Assembly: GCA_028641055.1 (NCBI GenBank)
Contig: CM054062.1
Span: forward strand, 24,188,536 to 24,252,535
Direction: 5' to 3'
DNA length: 64,000 bases
From: Alopecurus myosuroides
Lineage: Eukaryota > Streptophyta > Magnoliopsida > Poales > Poaceae
The position numbers were made by a program, and so were the translations under genes. Shown here in pieces: positions 33,547-43,546 of the stretch. Under the pieces are notes generated by a model. That model did no database searches. It was not told the DNA's origin and was given only the letters and a program-made list of their open reading frames with translations. Numbering within the stretch: the first letter of the stretch is position 1; every line of letters starts with the position of its first letter.

Positions 33547-36500
33547 CTATTTCTCGGCCAGCCCGGCACCAATGATGGCCACGCGCTCCGGGAACTCGGG
33601 GTCAACCTGGACTGTCTTGGTCTCCTTGGCCGCTTGGAAAGCAGTACCGTGCTGAGTACTCGGCACACCTTGTGCGCCAGCTTGTGCGGACTGAGCCAAG
33701 GCCACCACCTCGTACATCTTCTTCTTCTCGGCAGCAATCACCATTGATTCCGCCAGCTGAGAGCTAGCAGAGGCACACTCCATGGACTTCTTGTAATCTC
33801 CCGAGATGGTGATGATGCCATTGGGCCCGGGGATCTTCATCTTTAGGTAAGCTACATGGGTAGAGGCCATGAACTTGCTCAGAGCAGGCCTGCCGAGTAG
33901 AGCGTGATAGGGACTCTGATGATCCACCACCTCAAACTGCAGGCGCTCTGTGCGGCAGTTCTCCCGAGTACCGAATAGCACATCAATCCACACTCGGCCA
34001 ATCGGGTTGCATGAGATCCCGGGCACAATGCCATGGAAAGTGGTCTTGCTGGGCAGCATCATGTTCTCGGCCAGGCCAAGCTTCTCGAGTGTGTCCTTGT
34101 ACACAATGTTGATGCTGCTGCCGTTGTCGATCAGCACCTTGCTGAACCTCACGTTCTTCTCGGGGCCCAGGAAGGTGGGATCTAGCACCAAGGCATAGGT
34201 ACCCGGATTGGGCATCACCTTGGGGTGATCCGCCCGAGTCCACCTGATCTCCTGGTCGCACCAGTACATGTAGTGAGGGACAGCCGGAATCACTGCATTG
34301 ACCTCCATGGCCCGCCTATGCTGTGACTGCTTGTCGACTGCCTCGGAAGTGAAGATCATATAGCTCTCATGGTGCTCTTGGCACTGGTTAGGGCCATTGC
34401 CCCCATTGTTGCCGTTGTTGCCATTGTTGTTGCCCTGATAGTTGTTGTTGCCTCTGTTGTTGTTGTTGCGGTTGTAGTTGTTGTTGTTGTTGCGGTACCT
34501 CTCGTTGTTGAAGTTCTGGTTGGCTCCTAAAGCCACCTGGTTCACATTCTCTCTTCTCGGATAGACTGGCGGCCGAGCTGCGGGTGCCCGAGTAGGCTGA
34601 ACAGTGGCATTCGCGGCTGGCAGAGGAGGTGGAGGAGGCAAGCCATCACTCTTGATCACATCCCACCATTCGCATTGCCGAGTAGTGTGGTTCGCAGGCC
34701 TTGAGGGGTGATGAGTGTGGAAGCTGCATGGACCATCCTTCATGTCATCGAAGACAAACTTCTTCGGCTGCTCGGAGTTCCCGCTACTCGGCTGCGCAGT
34801 GCGGAACGGTTTCTTGTTGCCTTGGCCCTGGTTCTGGTTCTGCCCGTAGGCTCCAGCAGGTTTCTGCCTTTGGCCACCACCGCCTCCAACATTCACTGCA
34901 TTCACTTCCTCGGGATCATACCGAGTATCTACTCGGCGCTTGTTGCGGAACTCGTTGCGCTTGTTGCTGTTGAAGTTTCTTCTCGGCTCAGAAGAATCCA
35001 TCAGTGGCTGAGTAGGGTCACCGAGTGCGTACTGATCCGCAATCTTGATGGTCTCGGCCAGGGTGTTGGGCATTTCCCTCTGCAATCTCTGCCACAGCAT
35101 GCTGCCATGTCGGCAACCCTGCGCAAACCAAGTGATGGCCTGCGCTTCATTCACACCCTCACAGGTGTTCCTCAAGGTGCTCCACCGAGTAAGGTACTCG
35201 CGGTCCGTCTCGTCCTCTCGCTGTCGGCAAGCCGACAACTGCTGTGGCCTATTCGGCCTCTTGTAGGTGCTGGTGAAGTTGCTGATGAAGGCATCCGAGA
35301 AGTCCAGCCAGCAGTTGATGCTGTTTTTGGGCAGGTTGTTGAGCCAAGTGCGAGCTGGACCCTCTAGCATCTGCGGCACATAGCGCACCGCCCATCTCCT
35401 GTTGCCGTTCGCGATATGGACCGCGGTGACGTAGTCGTTGAGCCAATCTTCAGGCTTGGTGCTACCATTGTAGCTCTTGGTGCCTCTCGCGAGCTGGAAG
35501 CCCTTCACGGACGGCTCGTTCATGATGCGCGGGCCAAAGCACTCGGGGCCAGGAGGACCCGTGCTCTCAAGCCGCGCCGACAAGCTGATACGGTCCAGCT
35601 GGTGCCTTGCATCTCCAGGCGCCAACACGCGCTCACCCACGCGGTCATGGATGTCATAACCAGCCATCTCCATAGCCGAGTAGCCATCATCATACCTATC
35701 CACCTGCATAGCAGCAGGCTGCTCCACCGGGCCGGCGACCGGTGCCACCGGGCGCGGCTGCTGCCTCTGCCGAGTAGGCGGAGCTGCGGGTTGCCGAGAA
35801 GTACCCGGGCGTGCGGCTTCTCGGACACGGCTTTGAGCTTGATGGGCTTGAGAGCCTGCTCTTGCAGCGTTGTGTTCCTGCCCGGGCTGCTGCGGCACAG
35901 CAACCTGTTTCGCGGCAGCAGCCGGGTCATACACCTGCATTTGCCTGTCTCTTCCCGTACGCCCGCTGCGGCTCTTCTCGCGGCTAGGATGCGGAGATGA
36001 GGCTTGATCGTTAGATCTTGCCGCGTGCGAGTGAACCACCTGCGAAGCTCCAGCTCCCGGGTTGGCCTTCCGGAACTCCTCGTTCTGCCTGGCGGCCTCC
36101 AGTACCAACTCGCCAAGCCTTTCCTGCTGCCTGCGACGCGCCTCTCCCTCTAGGCGCGGCAACTCGGCAGCCACAGCCTCTGCAGCCCGCAGCGTCTTGG
36201 CGGGCGTGCTGTACCTTGGCCTTGTGAAGGTGTTCGCTGTGGCGGACTGCGCGGGCTCCTCCGCAACAGTGGCCATCTCGGCGCCCAGGTTGCGCCGGGT
36301 TGCGCCTACCCTGCTAGGCCTCCTGGCAACCGGCGTGAAGCCGTGAGCCTTGTTATACTCAAGCTGGTCTAGACTCAGCTCAAGCCTGATCTTCTCCAAC
36401 TCCGCCTGCTCGGCGAGCAGCTCCTGGCGTTGCCGCTCGAGCTGCTCCCTTACGGCTAGGAGCTCGACGTCGGTGGGAGTGGGCATGCCGGTTCGCGCTG

Positions 36501-37008
36501 CAGACGCGGGGATGACCGTAGACGTGGAAGGCGGCAAGTTGCTCTGCTTCTCGTAGGGCCGGTGAGTCCTGCCACCCGCGGGCGGGTCGTCAACCTCCTC
36601 GACGACGGCCGCAGCGCCAGTAGCAGCTGCGCCAACGTTGGCCGCCATGCCCGTCACCATCACCTCAGCGCAGCACGCAGAACTGCATGCAGGCCTTCCG
36701 CGAGCAGCAACAACCGCGGGAGGGTCCTCCGCGTCGTGCACCAGCTCGGGGTAGGCGTCGTTGGCAACGGTGGCGACGTAGACGAGATGCGAGCCGAAGG
36801 AGATCACCGAGCCGCCCTCCGGCATGGCCTTGCCGCCGAAACAGCCGGCGTTGTCGATGACGAAGTCGAAGGAGCCGAATCTGTGGACAAGGCCACAAAC
36901 TACGCGCTCTGCAGATGAAGATCCCGTCCGAACAGAAACTCCAGCCAGCGCCGCTGGTTGCCCCACGGTGGGCGCCAACTGTCGTGGTGGTGTCACGGCA
37001 GATGCCAT
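33547..37008 (-). CDS. Tat-lineage gag-protease
   Basis: The frame is open from inside the 5' LTR through the PBS to UAG at 33547-33549. The first ATG of the frame (37008) lies in the LTR, so the true Gag start may be downstream, for example the Met near the MPTPTDVELL segment (about 36490). The N-terminal 200 residues are GC3-rich and gene-like without a clear family. A coiled-coil segment follows (LEKIRLELSLDQLEY). The Gag domain contains WLNDYVTAVHIANG, ARTWLNNLPK and FSDAFISNF. Then comes an Asn-rich stretch (YRNNNNNYNRNNNNRGNNN) and a retropepsin with DNGSSINIVY, plus LLGRPALSKFMAS. Gag forms the particle and the protease matures it. The frame is full length and open. Confidence 0.9.
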   Translation of the reverse strand: MASAVTPPRQLAPTVGQPAALAGVSVRTGSSSAERVVCGLVHRFGSFDFVIDNAGCFGGKAMPEGGSVISFGSHLVYVATVANDAYPELVHDAEDPPAVVAARGRPACSSACCAEVMVTGMAANVGAAATGAAAVVEEVDDPPAGGRTHRPYEKQSNLPPSTSTVIPASAARTGMPTPTDVELLAVREQLERQRQELLAEQAELEKIRLELSLDQLEYNKAHGFTPVARRPSRVGATRRNLGAEMATVAEEPAQSATANTFTRPRYSTPAKTLRAAEAVAAELPRLEGEARRRQQERLGELVLEAARQNEEFRKANPGAGASQVVHSHAARSNDQASSPHPSREKSRSGRTGRDRQMQVYDPAAAAKQVAVPQQPGQEHNAARAGSQAHQAQSRVREAARPGTSRQPAAPPTRQRQQPRPVAPVAGPVEQPAAMQVDRYDDGYSAMEMAGYDIHDRVGERVLAPGDARHQLDRISLSARLESTGPPGPECFGPRIMNEPSVKGFQLARGTKSYNGSTKPEDWLNDYVTAVHIANGNRRWAVRYVPQMLEGPARTWLNNLPKNSINCWLDFSDAFISNFTSTYKRPNRPQQLSACRQREDETDREYLTRWSTLRNTCEGVNEAQAITWFAQGCRHGSMLWQRLQREMPNTLAETIKIADQYALGDPTQPLMDSSEPRRNFNSNKRNEFRNKRRVDTRYDPEEVNAVNVGGGGGQRQKPAGAYGQNQNQGQGNKKPFRTAQPSSGNSEQPKKFVFDDMKDGPCSFHTHHPSRPANHTTRQCEWWDVIKSDGLPPPPPLPAANATVQPTRAPAARPPVYPRRENVNQVALGANQNFNNERYRNNNNNYNRNNNNRGNNNYQGNNNGNNGNNGGNGPNQCQEHHESYMIFTSEAVDKQSQHRRAMEVNAVIPAVPHYMYWCDQEIRWTRADHPKVMPNPGTYALVLDPTFLGPEKNVRFSKVLIDNGSSINIVYKDTLEKLGLAENMMLPSKTTFHGIVPGISCNPIGRVWIDVLFGTRENCRTERLQFEVVDHQSPYHALLGRPALSKFMASTHVAYLKMKIPGPNGIITISGDYKKSMECASASSQLAESMVIAAEKKKMYEVVALAQSAQAGAQGVPSTQHGTAFQAAKETKTVQVDPEFPERVAIIGAGLAEK
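36961..36977 (-). other. Primer-binding site of the Tat element
   Basis: On the element strand TGGCGCCCACCGTGGGG begins 2 nt inside the 5' LTR. This TGGCGCC-type site is typical of Tat/Ogre-like gypsy elements and differs from the tRNA-Met sites of the other elements here. Confidence 0.85.
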
Positions 37009-37901
37009 GGGATGGCTAAAGATGTGGGGACGATGGACGCTGGAGGTGTCCGGGGAGGGATTACGCGACGAGTAGCCGCGTGAGGTAAGATCCACACAAC
37101 ACAAACAACACGATGTACCCAGGTTCAGGGCCCTCGTGAGGAGGTAAAACCCCTACTCCTGCCTTTCCCTATGTATTATGGTGTCTCACCGAGTAGCCAC
37201 AGTACAAATGGTAACGCTACCGAGTAGCCCCTTGCCCCTCTCCGAGTAGAGCTAGGTCAAGGACTTAGGGTTTCTAGGGTTTCTAGTGAGCCACTATGGG
37301 AGCATATGAGCCTCTCTGAGTACGTGCCCCGCGCAGGAGGCGGCGGGGCACCTTATATACATGGTGCCCAGCCGGATACGTCCAAATCCTAGACAAGTGT
37401 CGACATAGTGTGCACACTGTCCTTTCTCCGAGTACCCGCTGACAGCTTTGGTCGTTGGTCTTGGCTGCTTCTGTAAAGTCGTTGGGCAAAACTAGGGGAC
37501 AGACTGGTATCACTGTACCTAGTCACAGAGTAGGTCCCCCTTATCCTGCCACCGACTGCTTCCATGCTGTCACTGTCAGACAGACCGTCCCCACGTGAAC
37601 AGTAGTTCGAATGCTGCCAAGTACGGACCCAGGATACGCGGGATCCTGTGTCAGAACGGCTCCTTTGACTTCCTGCCCGAGTAGTTTCCCGCCAAAGGTT
37701 CCCGCCAATTGTACTCGGGCCAAACCTTCTACTCGACATGGTAGAAACTGATTGATATCTCCTTCTGATCATCTTGAGGTGAGACCGGGTAGCAGTCGAC
37801 CGGGTAGCAAGTACCCGGTAGTCGGCTACTCGGCCAAACCTCTCTTCTGTGAGCGGCCTTTACCACCTGTCTTTACCCTACTCGGGGGTAACCCCCCGAC
37901 A
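36980..37901 (-). repeat. 5' LTR of the Tat element (922 bp)
   Basis: Identical by eye to 22609-23530. It ends at 37901 and is followed by the target duplication CATAT (37902-37906). Confidence 0.95.
37351..37359 (-). promoter_or_regulatory. Putative TATA box of the Tat 5' LTR
   Basis: TATATAAGG on the element strand, followed by a GC-rich stretch, is a good candidate for the start of genomic RNA. The same sequence is in the 3' LTR. Confidence 0.6.
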
Positions 37902-37906
37902 CATAT

Positions 37907-39694
37907 AATTCCTAAAAGAGAACCTCCTAAACTTGATGCACATTCTTTTTGTGATTGGCAATCTTACATGAAAACTCACTTTAACTCTTCCTGTATTGAG
38001 ATTTGGAGGGTCACTCGAGATGGATACAAGCCACATGACCACAAGAACTTAACAAGAAGAGAAGTCATAGATTGTCAACTCAACTACACTGCCTTGTACA
38101 TAATTCAATAAGTCGTTGGTTGCTTTAAAGGCCAAGGTAGTGTCAAGGGAGGTTGATTATCAATAAGCTTGCATTGAGTACTTGGCTCCTTTAAAGGATA
38201 AAGAATATGATCCCATGCTCAAATATTCCATTGCTCTTGTCGTGCAATTTTTTTGGAAGAATCCATCCAAGGCCAAGGCATATGTAGAGGAGAATACCAA
38301 GTCTAGCTATGGCAAAGAAGGGACTCAAAGGGTGAAGTTTTGCTTCAATTGTCGAGATAAGCACCACTTCATTGCTGAGTGCCCCTATGAGAATAGGGAA
38401 CATCATGGTGGAAATCTTATTCGCAAGGACAAGTCCAAGGTTGCTTACACGAAACCTCACTTCAAGAAGAAACCTTTCAACAAGAAATCCCCCACCAAGT
38501 TTGTGCTAGTGACTCAAAAAGAGTATGATTCCGGAAGTGATGAATAAGAAGAATAATCCACAAGTGAAGTTGCCACTCTTGCTATTTCTTCAGCTCCATC
38601 ATCTTCATCACTCTTTGAATCCCCCAATGAGAATCTTCCTTGGCCCAATGCCAAGTGCTTCATGGCCTATGCCTTGGATGTCACCTTCTCCCAACTCTAA
38701 GACTCCAAATGAATTGAGTAACAATGCTAGTCTTAGAGTAGAAGATGAAATTTCCGCTTTGGATCTTTTTATGTCTAACATGCAAGGAGAGACCAAGAAT
38801 TACTTTGATCACCTCATGAGCCAATTGGGAGAGGCCCATGAAGCTCTTGAGAAGAAAGGTGATATTGAAAGAAGGGATGAGGATGAGAAAGCATATCTCT
38901 CTATGACTCTTTAGGAAGAGCATAATGGTAGAGTTTCTCTTGAGGAGGAAATTAAATCTATTGAAGTGTCACATAATGAACTAGTTTAAAAAATCACTAA
39001 AGAACATGACCTTGCAATTGCTAAATAGAAAAAGGATATAAAGAATAAGGTTGAGTTTGGGGTTGGTCATGATAAACTAAACGAGGAGTTTGAGAAGCTC
39101 ATCAAGGCTCACAAGGCCTTGGGGAGTCAACACTCTACCCTCAAAGAGTTACATGAAAAACTTCAAACTCAACTTAATAATTCCAGCACCCCTAGTACCT
39201 CGACTTCTTCTTGTGGTCATGAAAATATTATTGAGGAAAATACTAGGTTGAAGGATGAGCTAGCAAGGCTCAAGGGCAAGAGCCCTCAAGTTGAGAAGGT
39301 TGTGGCCTCAAGCCCACAAGTGGTTGCTTCTAGAACACAAGTGAGTGATCCTAGGAAACAAATTGGTAAGCAAGGTCTTGGCTATGTTGCCAAGAATAAG
39401 AACGAGAACAAGAAGTAGAAGAACAAGAAGAAAGCCAACAATGTCGCTTAGAGTGGTGTTGTCGTTAGGGAAAACACTATTCGTAGCACTCTCGCACAAG
39501 CCAACAATGTTGTTTCGAGTGGTAGTGTCATTAGCGACAACACTACTCGTAGCATTCCCACGGTAACTAACAATCCACACCATTTCTTATGTTGGTTATT
39601 ATGGTGTTCTGCGAGCTACATATGTTGGTCCTATTGAAGGTTTCATTGACTATACTATTTGGGTTCCAAAGACCCTTGTTGATAATGTGAGGGG
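37907..39694 (+). pseudogene. SIRE-like gag, remainder
   Basis: This continues the copia Gag after the Tat insertion. Recognisable parts are a Gag segment (REPPKLDAHSFCDWQSYMKT), a zinc knuckle CFNC...H....C at about 38340-38383, a Lys-rich stretch, and a coiled-coil tail (LNEEFEKLIKAHKALGSQHS) with IIEENTRLKDELARLKG. Several stops and frame changes (for example near 38108, 38545, 38912 and 39417) show decay. The last five bases, AGGGG (39690-39694), are the target duplication of the Athila-type insertion. Confidence 0.85.
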
Positions 39695-41277
39695 TGATGC
39701 GTCTCCAACGTATCTATAATTTCTGATGCTCCATGATAATATTATGCCAATTGCTACATGTTTTCTCCCTTCTTTATATCATTTTTACACGTTTTCCAGG
39801 ACTAACCTATTAACAAGATGCCAAGTGCCAGTTCCCTATTTTCTGCTGTTTTTTATTTAAGAAATTTGTTCTGGATTTATTCTCGGAATTGGACCCCACA
39901 AAGCCCGAAGTGCCTATTTTCCCCGGAAGCATCCAGAAGACCGAAGAGGAGTCGAAGACGGGCACCAGGGGGCACACAATGGGGTGGCGCGGCCTCCCCC
40001 CTAGTCGCGCTAGCTGGTGGTGTGGGGCCCCAAGGGCTCCACCGTATTTTCCCTTTCGCCTATTTATTCCCCCCGGATGGAAAACCCTAGGCACTTGATC
40101 AAATATCCCCGAAAAGTTCTGCAGCCGCCGTCATCGTCAACCCTAGATCAGGGGGGTTCTGAAGCTGTATCCCTGCACCCTGATGGAGAGGAAATCATCA
40201 CCGGAGGCTTCTTCATCGCCATGCATGCCTCCGGAGTGATGCGTGAGTAGTTAATCCATGGAGTACGGGTCCATAGCGTAGCTAGATGGTTATCTTCTCC
40301 TCATATGCCTCCATGTTTAAATCTCGTGAGCTGCCTATCATGATCGAGATTGATCTTATGTAATTCTATATGTTGTGTTTGCTGGGATCCGATGAATATT
40401 GAACTTATGCCAAGTTTATTATAGTCTTTATTGCATATGTTATTTGTGAGCTTGCATGCTTTCCGTTGCTAGTGGTTGCTCTGGCCAAGTAGTTGCTAGT
40501 GACTTCAAGAGGGAGTATTTATGCTAGATAGTGGGTTCATGCCTCCTTTTCGCCTGTGCTTGAGTGACAGAAACATGACGGGGGAGGATGTGTTGTTTCC
40601 ACTAGGGAGAAAATAGCGGTGTGAGTGCCCACGTGTACAATCATTGCTTACACTACACACATTGTTTAATGCAATTATTTGTTGCTTGCAACTTAATACC
40701 TAAGAGGCTTCGGATGATAACCTGAGGGTGAATTATTAGTCATAGATGAAGTTGGATTACAGTCTATGTATATTGTTGTAATGCCCACACTAAATATCAT
40801 AGTAGTCATCATGTCATAATGTGCACTACGATGCAACCTTTATTTGTCAATTGCCTAGCTATAATTTGTTCACCCAGCATGCTATCTTTTATGGAGAGAC
40901 ACCACCAGTGAACCTATGAACCCCGGTCCATTTTCTTACACTGTGAAACAACCCAATACAATTTCCTGCTTTCTTTACTTACTGCAAACATACACCATTT
41001 TCCACACTATACGTCTAATCTTTGTTTTCAGCAAGACCGGTGAGATTGACAACCTCACTGTACCATTGTGACAAAGTATTTTGGTTGTGTTGTGTGCAGG
41101 TATCGCGTTGTTGCTGACACCGGTGAGGCTCCATCACCACCGTAAGTGGCATCAACCTTCCAAATATCCTCTTCCTCCTACTGGATTGATAACCTTGGTT
41201 CTTAACTGTGGGAAATTCTTACAGCTTGCTCATCAAACCCTCATCTTGGGGTTTCCAACACACCATCGCAGGTATCA
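39695..41277 (+). repeat. 5' LTR of the Athila-type element (1,583 bp)
   Basis: It runs TGATGCGTCTCC...GGTATCA and matches 46216-47733 throughout with scattered differences and some indels. The beginning also matches the LTR at 63341 more distantly. Confidence 0.92.
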
Positions 41278-41285
41278 AGGAATTT

Positions 41286-41304
41286 CGGTCGCCGTTGTCG
41301 GAGA
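41286..41304 (+). other. Decayed primer-binding site of the Athila-type element
   Basis: The sequence GGTCGCCGTTGTCGG resembles the Athila tRNA-Asp site (TGGCGCCGTTGCCGG) with substitutions that look like C-to-T and G-to-A decay. Confidence 0.6.
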
Positions 41305-41469
41305 GGAAGAAGTCTTCTGGCAAGAGGAGTCTCTCACTCTCAACCTCTTTATTTTGTTTACTGTCTTGTTTTTTTTATTTTTGTCTTGTTTTGCTTCTCT
41401 ATATCAAAAACACACAAAAAAATTGTTTACCTTATAACTGTTATTTATTTGCTTGCTTTTATTTTGCTA

Positions 41470-42790
41470 AAGGGAGTTCCTCTGAGAATACTAAGTTGTG
41501 TGACTTCACTAGCACAAACAACAATCATTTTATTTGCACACATATTGCTCCACCTGCTCCTACTGCTGCTTTCTATGAAATTAAACCTGCTTTATTAAAT
41601 CTTGTTATGAAAGAGCAATTTTCTGGTGTTAGTACTGATGATGTTGCTGCTCACCTTAATAATTTTGTTGAACTATGTGAGATGCAAAAATATAAAGATG
41701 TGGATGGAGATATTATTAAAATGAAATTATTCCCTTTCTCTTTGAGAGGAAGAGCTAAAGAATGGTTGCTATCTTTGCCTAGAAATAGTATTGATTCATG
41801 GACTAAGTGTAAAGATGTTTTCATGGGAAAAAATATCCTCCTGCTAAGATTATATCCCTGAGAAGTGACATAATGAATTTTAAACGATTTGATAATGAAC
41901 ATGTTGCTAAATCTTGGGAAATAATTAAAACTATGGTGAAGAATTGTCCCACTCATGGACTGGCTACTTGGATGATTATAAAAACTTTTTATGCAGGACT
42001 GAATTTCTCCTCAAGGAACCTATTGGATTCAGCTGATGGAGGTACCTTTATGTCCATCACTTTGGAAAATGCAACAAAGCTTCTTGATGATATGAGGATA
42101 AATTATTCATAATGGCACACTAAGAGAGCTCCACAAGGTAAGAAGGTAAATTCTGTTGAGGAAACCTCCTCTTTGAGTGAAAGGCTTGATGTTATTATGT
42201 CTATGCTTGTTAATGGTAAAGCTCGAGTTGATCCAAATAATGTTCCTTTATCCTCTTTGGTTGTTCAAGAATATCATGTTGATGTGAAATTTATTAGAAA
42301 CAATAATTTTAACAACAATGCTTATAGAAATAATTTTGGTGGAAACAATTGTAAGCCCTATCCTCCTAATAATGGTTATGGTAATTCGTATGGCAACTCC
42401 TACAATAACAATAAAAGCTCTACCTCTTATCTTGAAAACATGCTTAGAGAATTTATTAGCACACAAACAGTTTTTAATAAATCTGTTGAGGAAAAGCTTG
42501 GTAAAATAGATGTTATTGCCTCTAAAGTGGACAACCTAGCTATTGATGTAAATTTTCTAAAACTGAAGGTTTTGCCAGATGATGTTAAAGAAATTAAAAC
42601 TTTGAATGCCATCTCAGTTCAAATTGATAATAATGTTAGGTTGATGGCTAAATTACGTGCTAGGTGGGAAAGAGAAGATGAATTGGCTAGAAAAAATAAT
42701 ATTGCTAGAATTTCACTATCACAACCACTAGTAAAACTGAAGCTCCAAGTGCTAGTAAACCTCCTACTATCAATGGTAAAATAGTTGGTG
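41470..42790 (+). pseudogene. Athila-type gag
   Basis: Recognisable Gag segments include NLVMKEQFSGVSTDDVAAHL, LFPFSLRGRAKEWLLSLPRN and the continuation FKRFDNEHVAKSWE after a frameshift near 41830. A stop at 42110-42112 replaces a Gln codon, and an Asn-rich stretch follows (NNNFNNNAYRNNFGGNN). No start codon is preserved. In intact relatives this is the capsid protein. Confidence 0.8.
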
Positions 42791-42946
42791 TTAACAAAGT
42801 CCCTACCCCTTAGGTGAAACGTGCTAAATTGCTGAAACTGGTTCTAATAAAAGTGATGAAATTTTTAGAGATGTAGGAGATAATGGTCCATTACTTTTGA
42901 TGATAATAATTTTGATTTTGATGGTTGCAATACCTCTGAAGTTATT

Positions 42947-43546
42947 ATGTTTCTACAAAATCTTTCTAGAAGTCCCAATGCTAGTGCCATGAATATGTCC
43001 TTTACTAAACATATTACCAATGCTCTCATGAAAGTTAGAGAAGAAAAGCTGAAACTTGAGACATCTATCCCTAGGAAATTAGATGATGGTCGGGAGCCCA
43101 TGATTAAGATAAAAGTAAATGATTTTGATTGCAATTATTTGTGTGATCTTGGTGCTAGTATCTCTGTTATGCCTCAAAAGCTTTATGATATGCTTGATCT
43201 ACCACCGTTGGAACACTATTATTGGGATGTTCATCTTGCTGATAATGCTAAGAAGAAACCTCTTGGTAGAATTTATGATATTATTATTATGGTTAACAAT
43301 AACCTTGTACTTGTTGATTTTGTTGTTATGAACATTGAATCCAATGCTTCTTTCCTTATTGTTTTGGGAAGACCTTTTCTTAGAACTGTTGGTGTTGTTA
43401 TTGATATGAAAGAGGTGAGTATTAAATATCAATTCCCCCTCAAGAAAGGTATGAAACACTTTCCTAGAAAGATGATGAAGCTAACTTTTGACTATATTAT
43501 TAGAGAAAGTTATTATGTTGATGCTTCTTCGCTTGAAAATACTTGA
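42947..43546 (+). pseudogene. Athila-type protease domain
   Basis: This is an open frame of 199 codons with the retropepsin-like signature CDLGASISVMPQKLYD and the later ILxLGRPFL-type motif (FLIVLGRPFLRT). The usual catalytic DxGA is preserved as D-L-G-A. It ends at 43546, and no RT follows. In complete Athila elements pol would continue from here. Confidence 0.82.

Larger units (their letters stand above)
22609..37901 (-). mobile_element. Tat-lineage Ty3/gypsy retrotransposon with an antisense spliced gene, apparently intact
   Basis: The 15,293-bp element is flanked by CATAT on both sides (22604-22608 and 37902-37906). In transcription order it has a 5' LTR (36980-37901), PBS, gag-protease (to 33547), pol with RT, two RNase H domains and integrase (33546-30016), a convergent antisense gene (24214-29337, plus strand), a short PPT-like end and a 3' LTR (22609-23530). 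The two 922-bp LTRs are identical by eye, so the insertion is very young. The archaeal-type second RNase H after a degenerate first one is the known hallmark of the Tat lineage. Apart from one UAG between protease and RT all frames are open, so this copy may be autonomous or recently was. Confidence 0.93.

Noticed and set aside
36770..36920. A captured short-chain dehydrogenase in the Tat Gag
   Set aside because: Only the residues DFVIDNAG fit. The cofactor-binding and catalytic YxxxK motifs are not found, so I kept only the statement that the segment looks gene-like.
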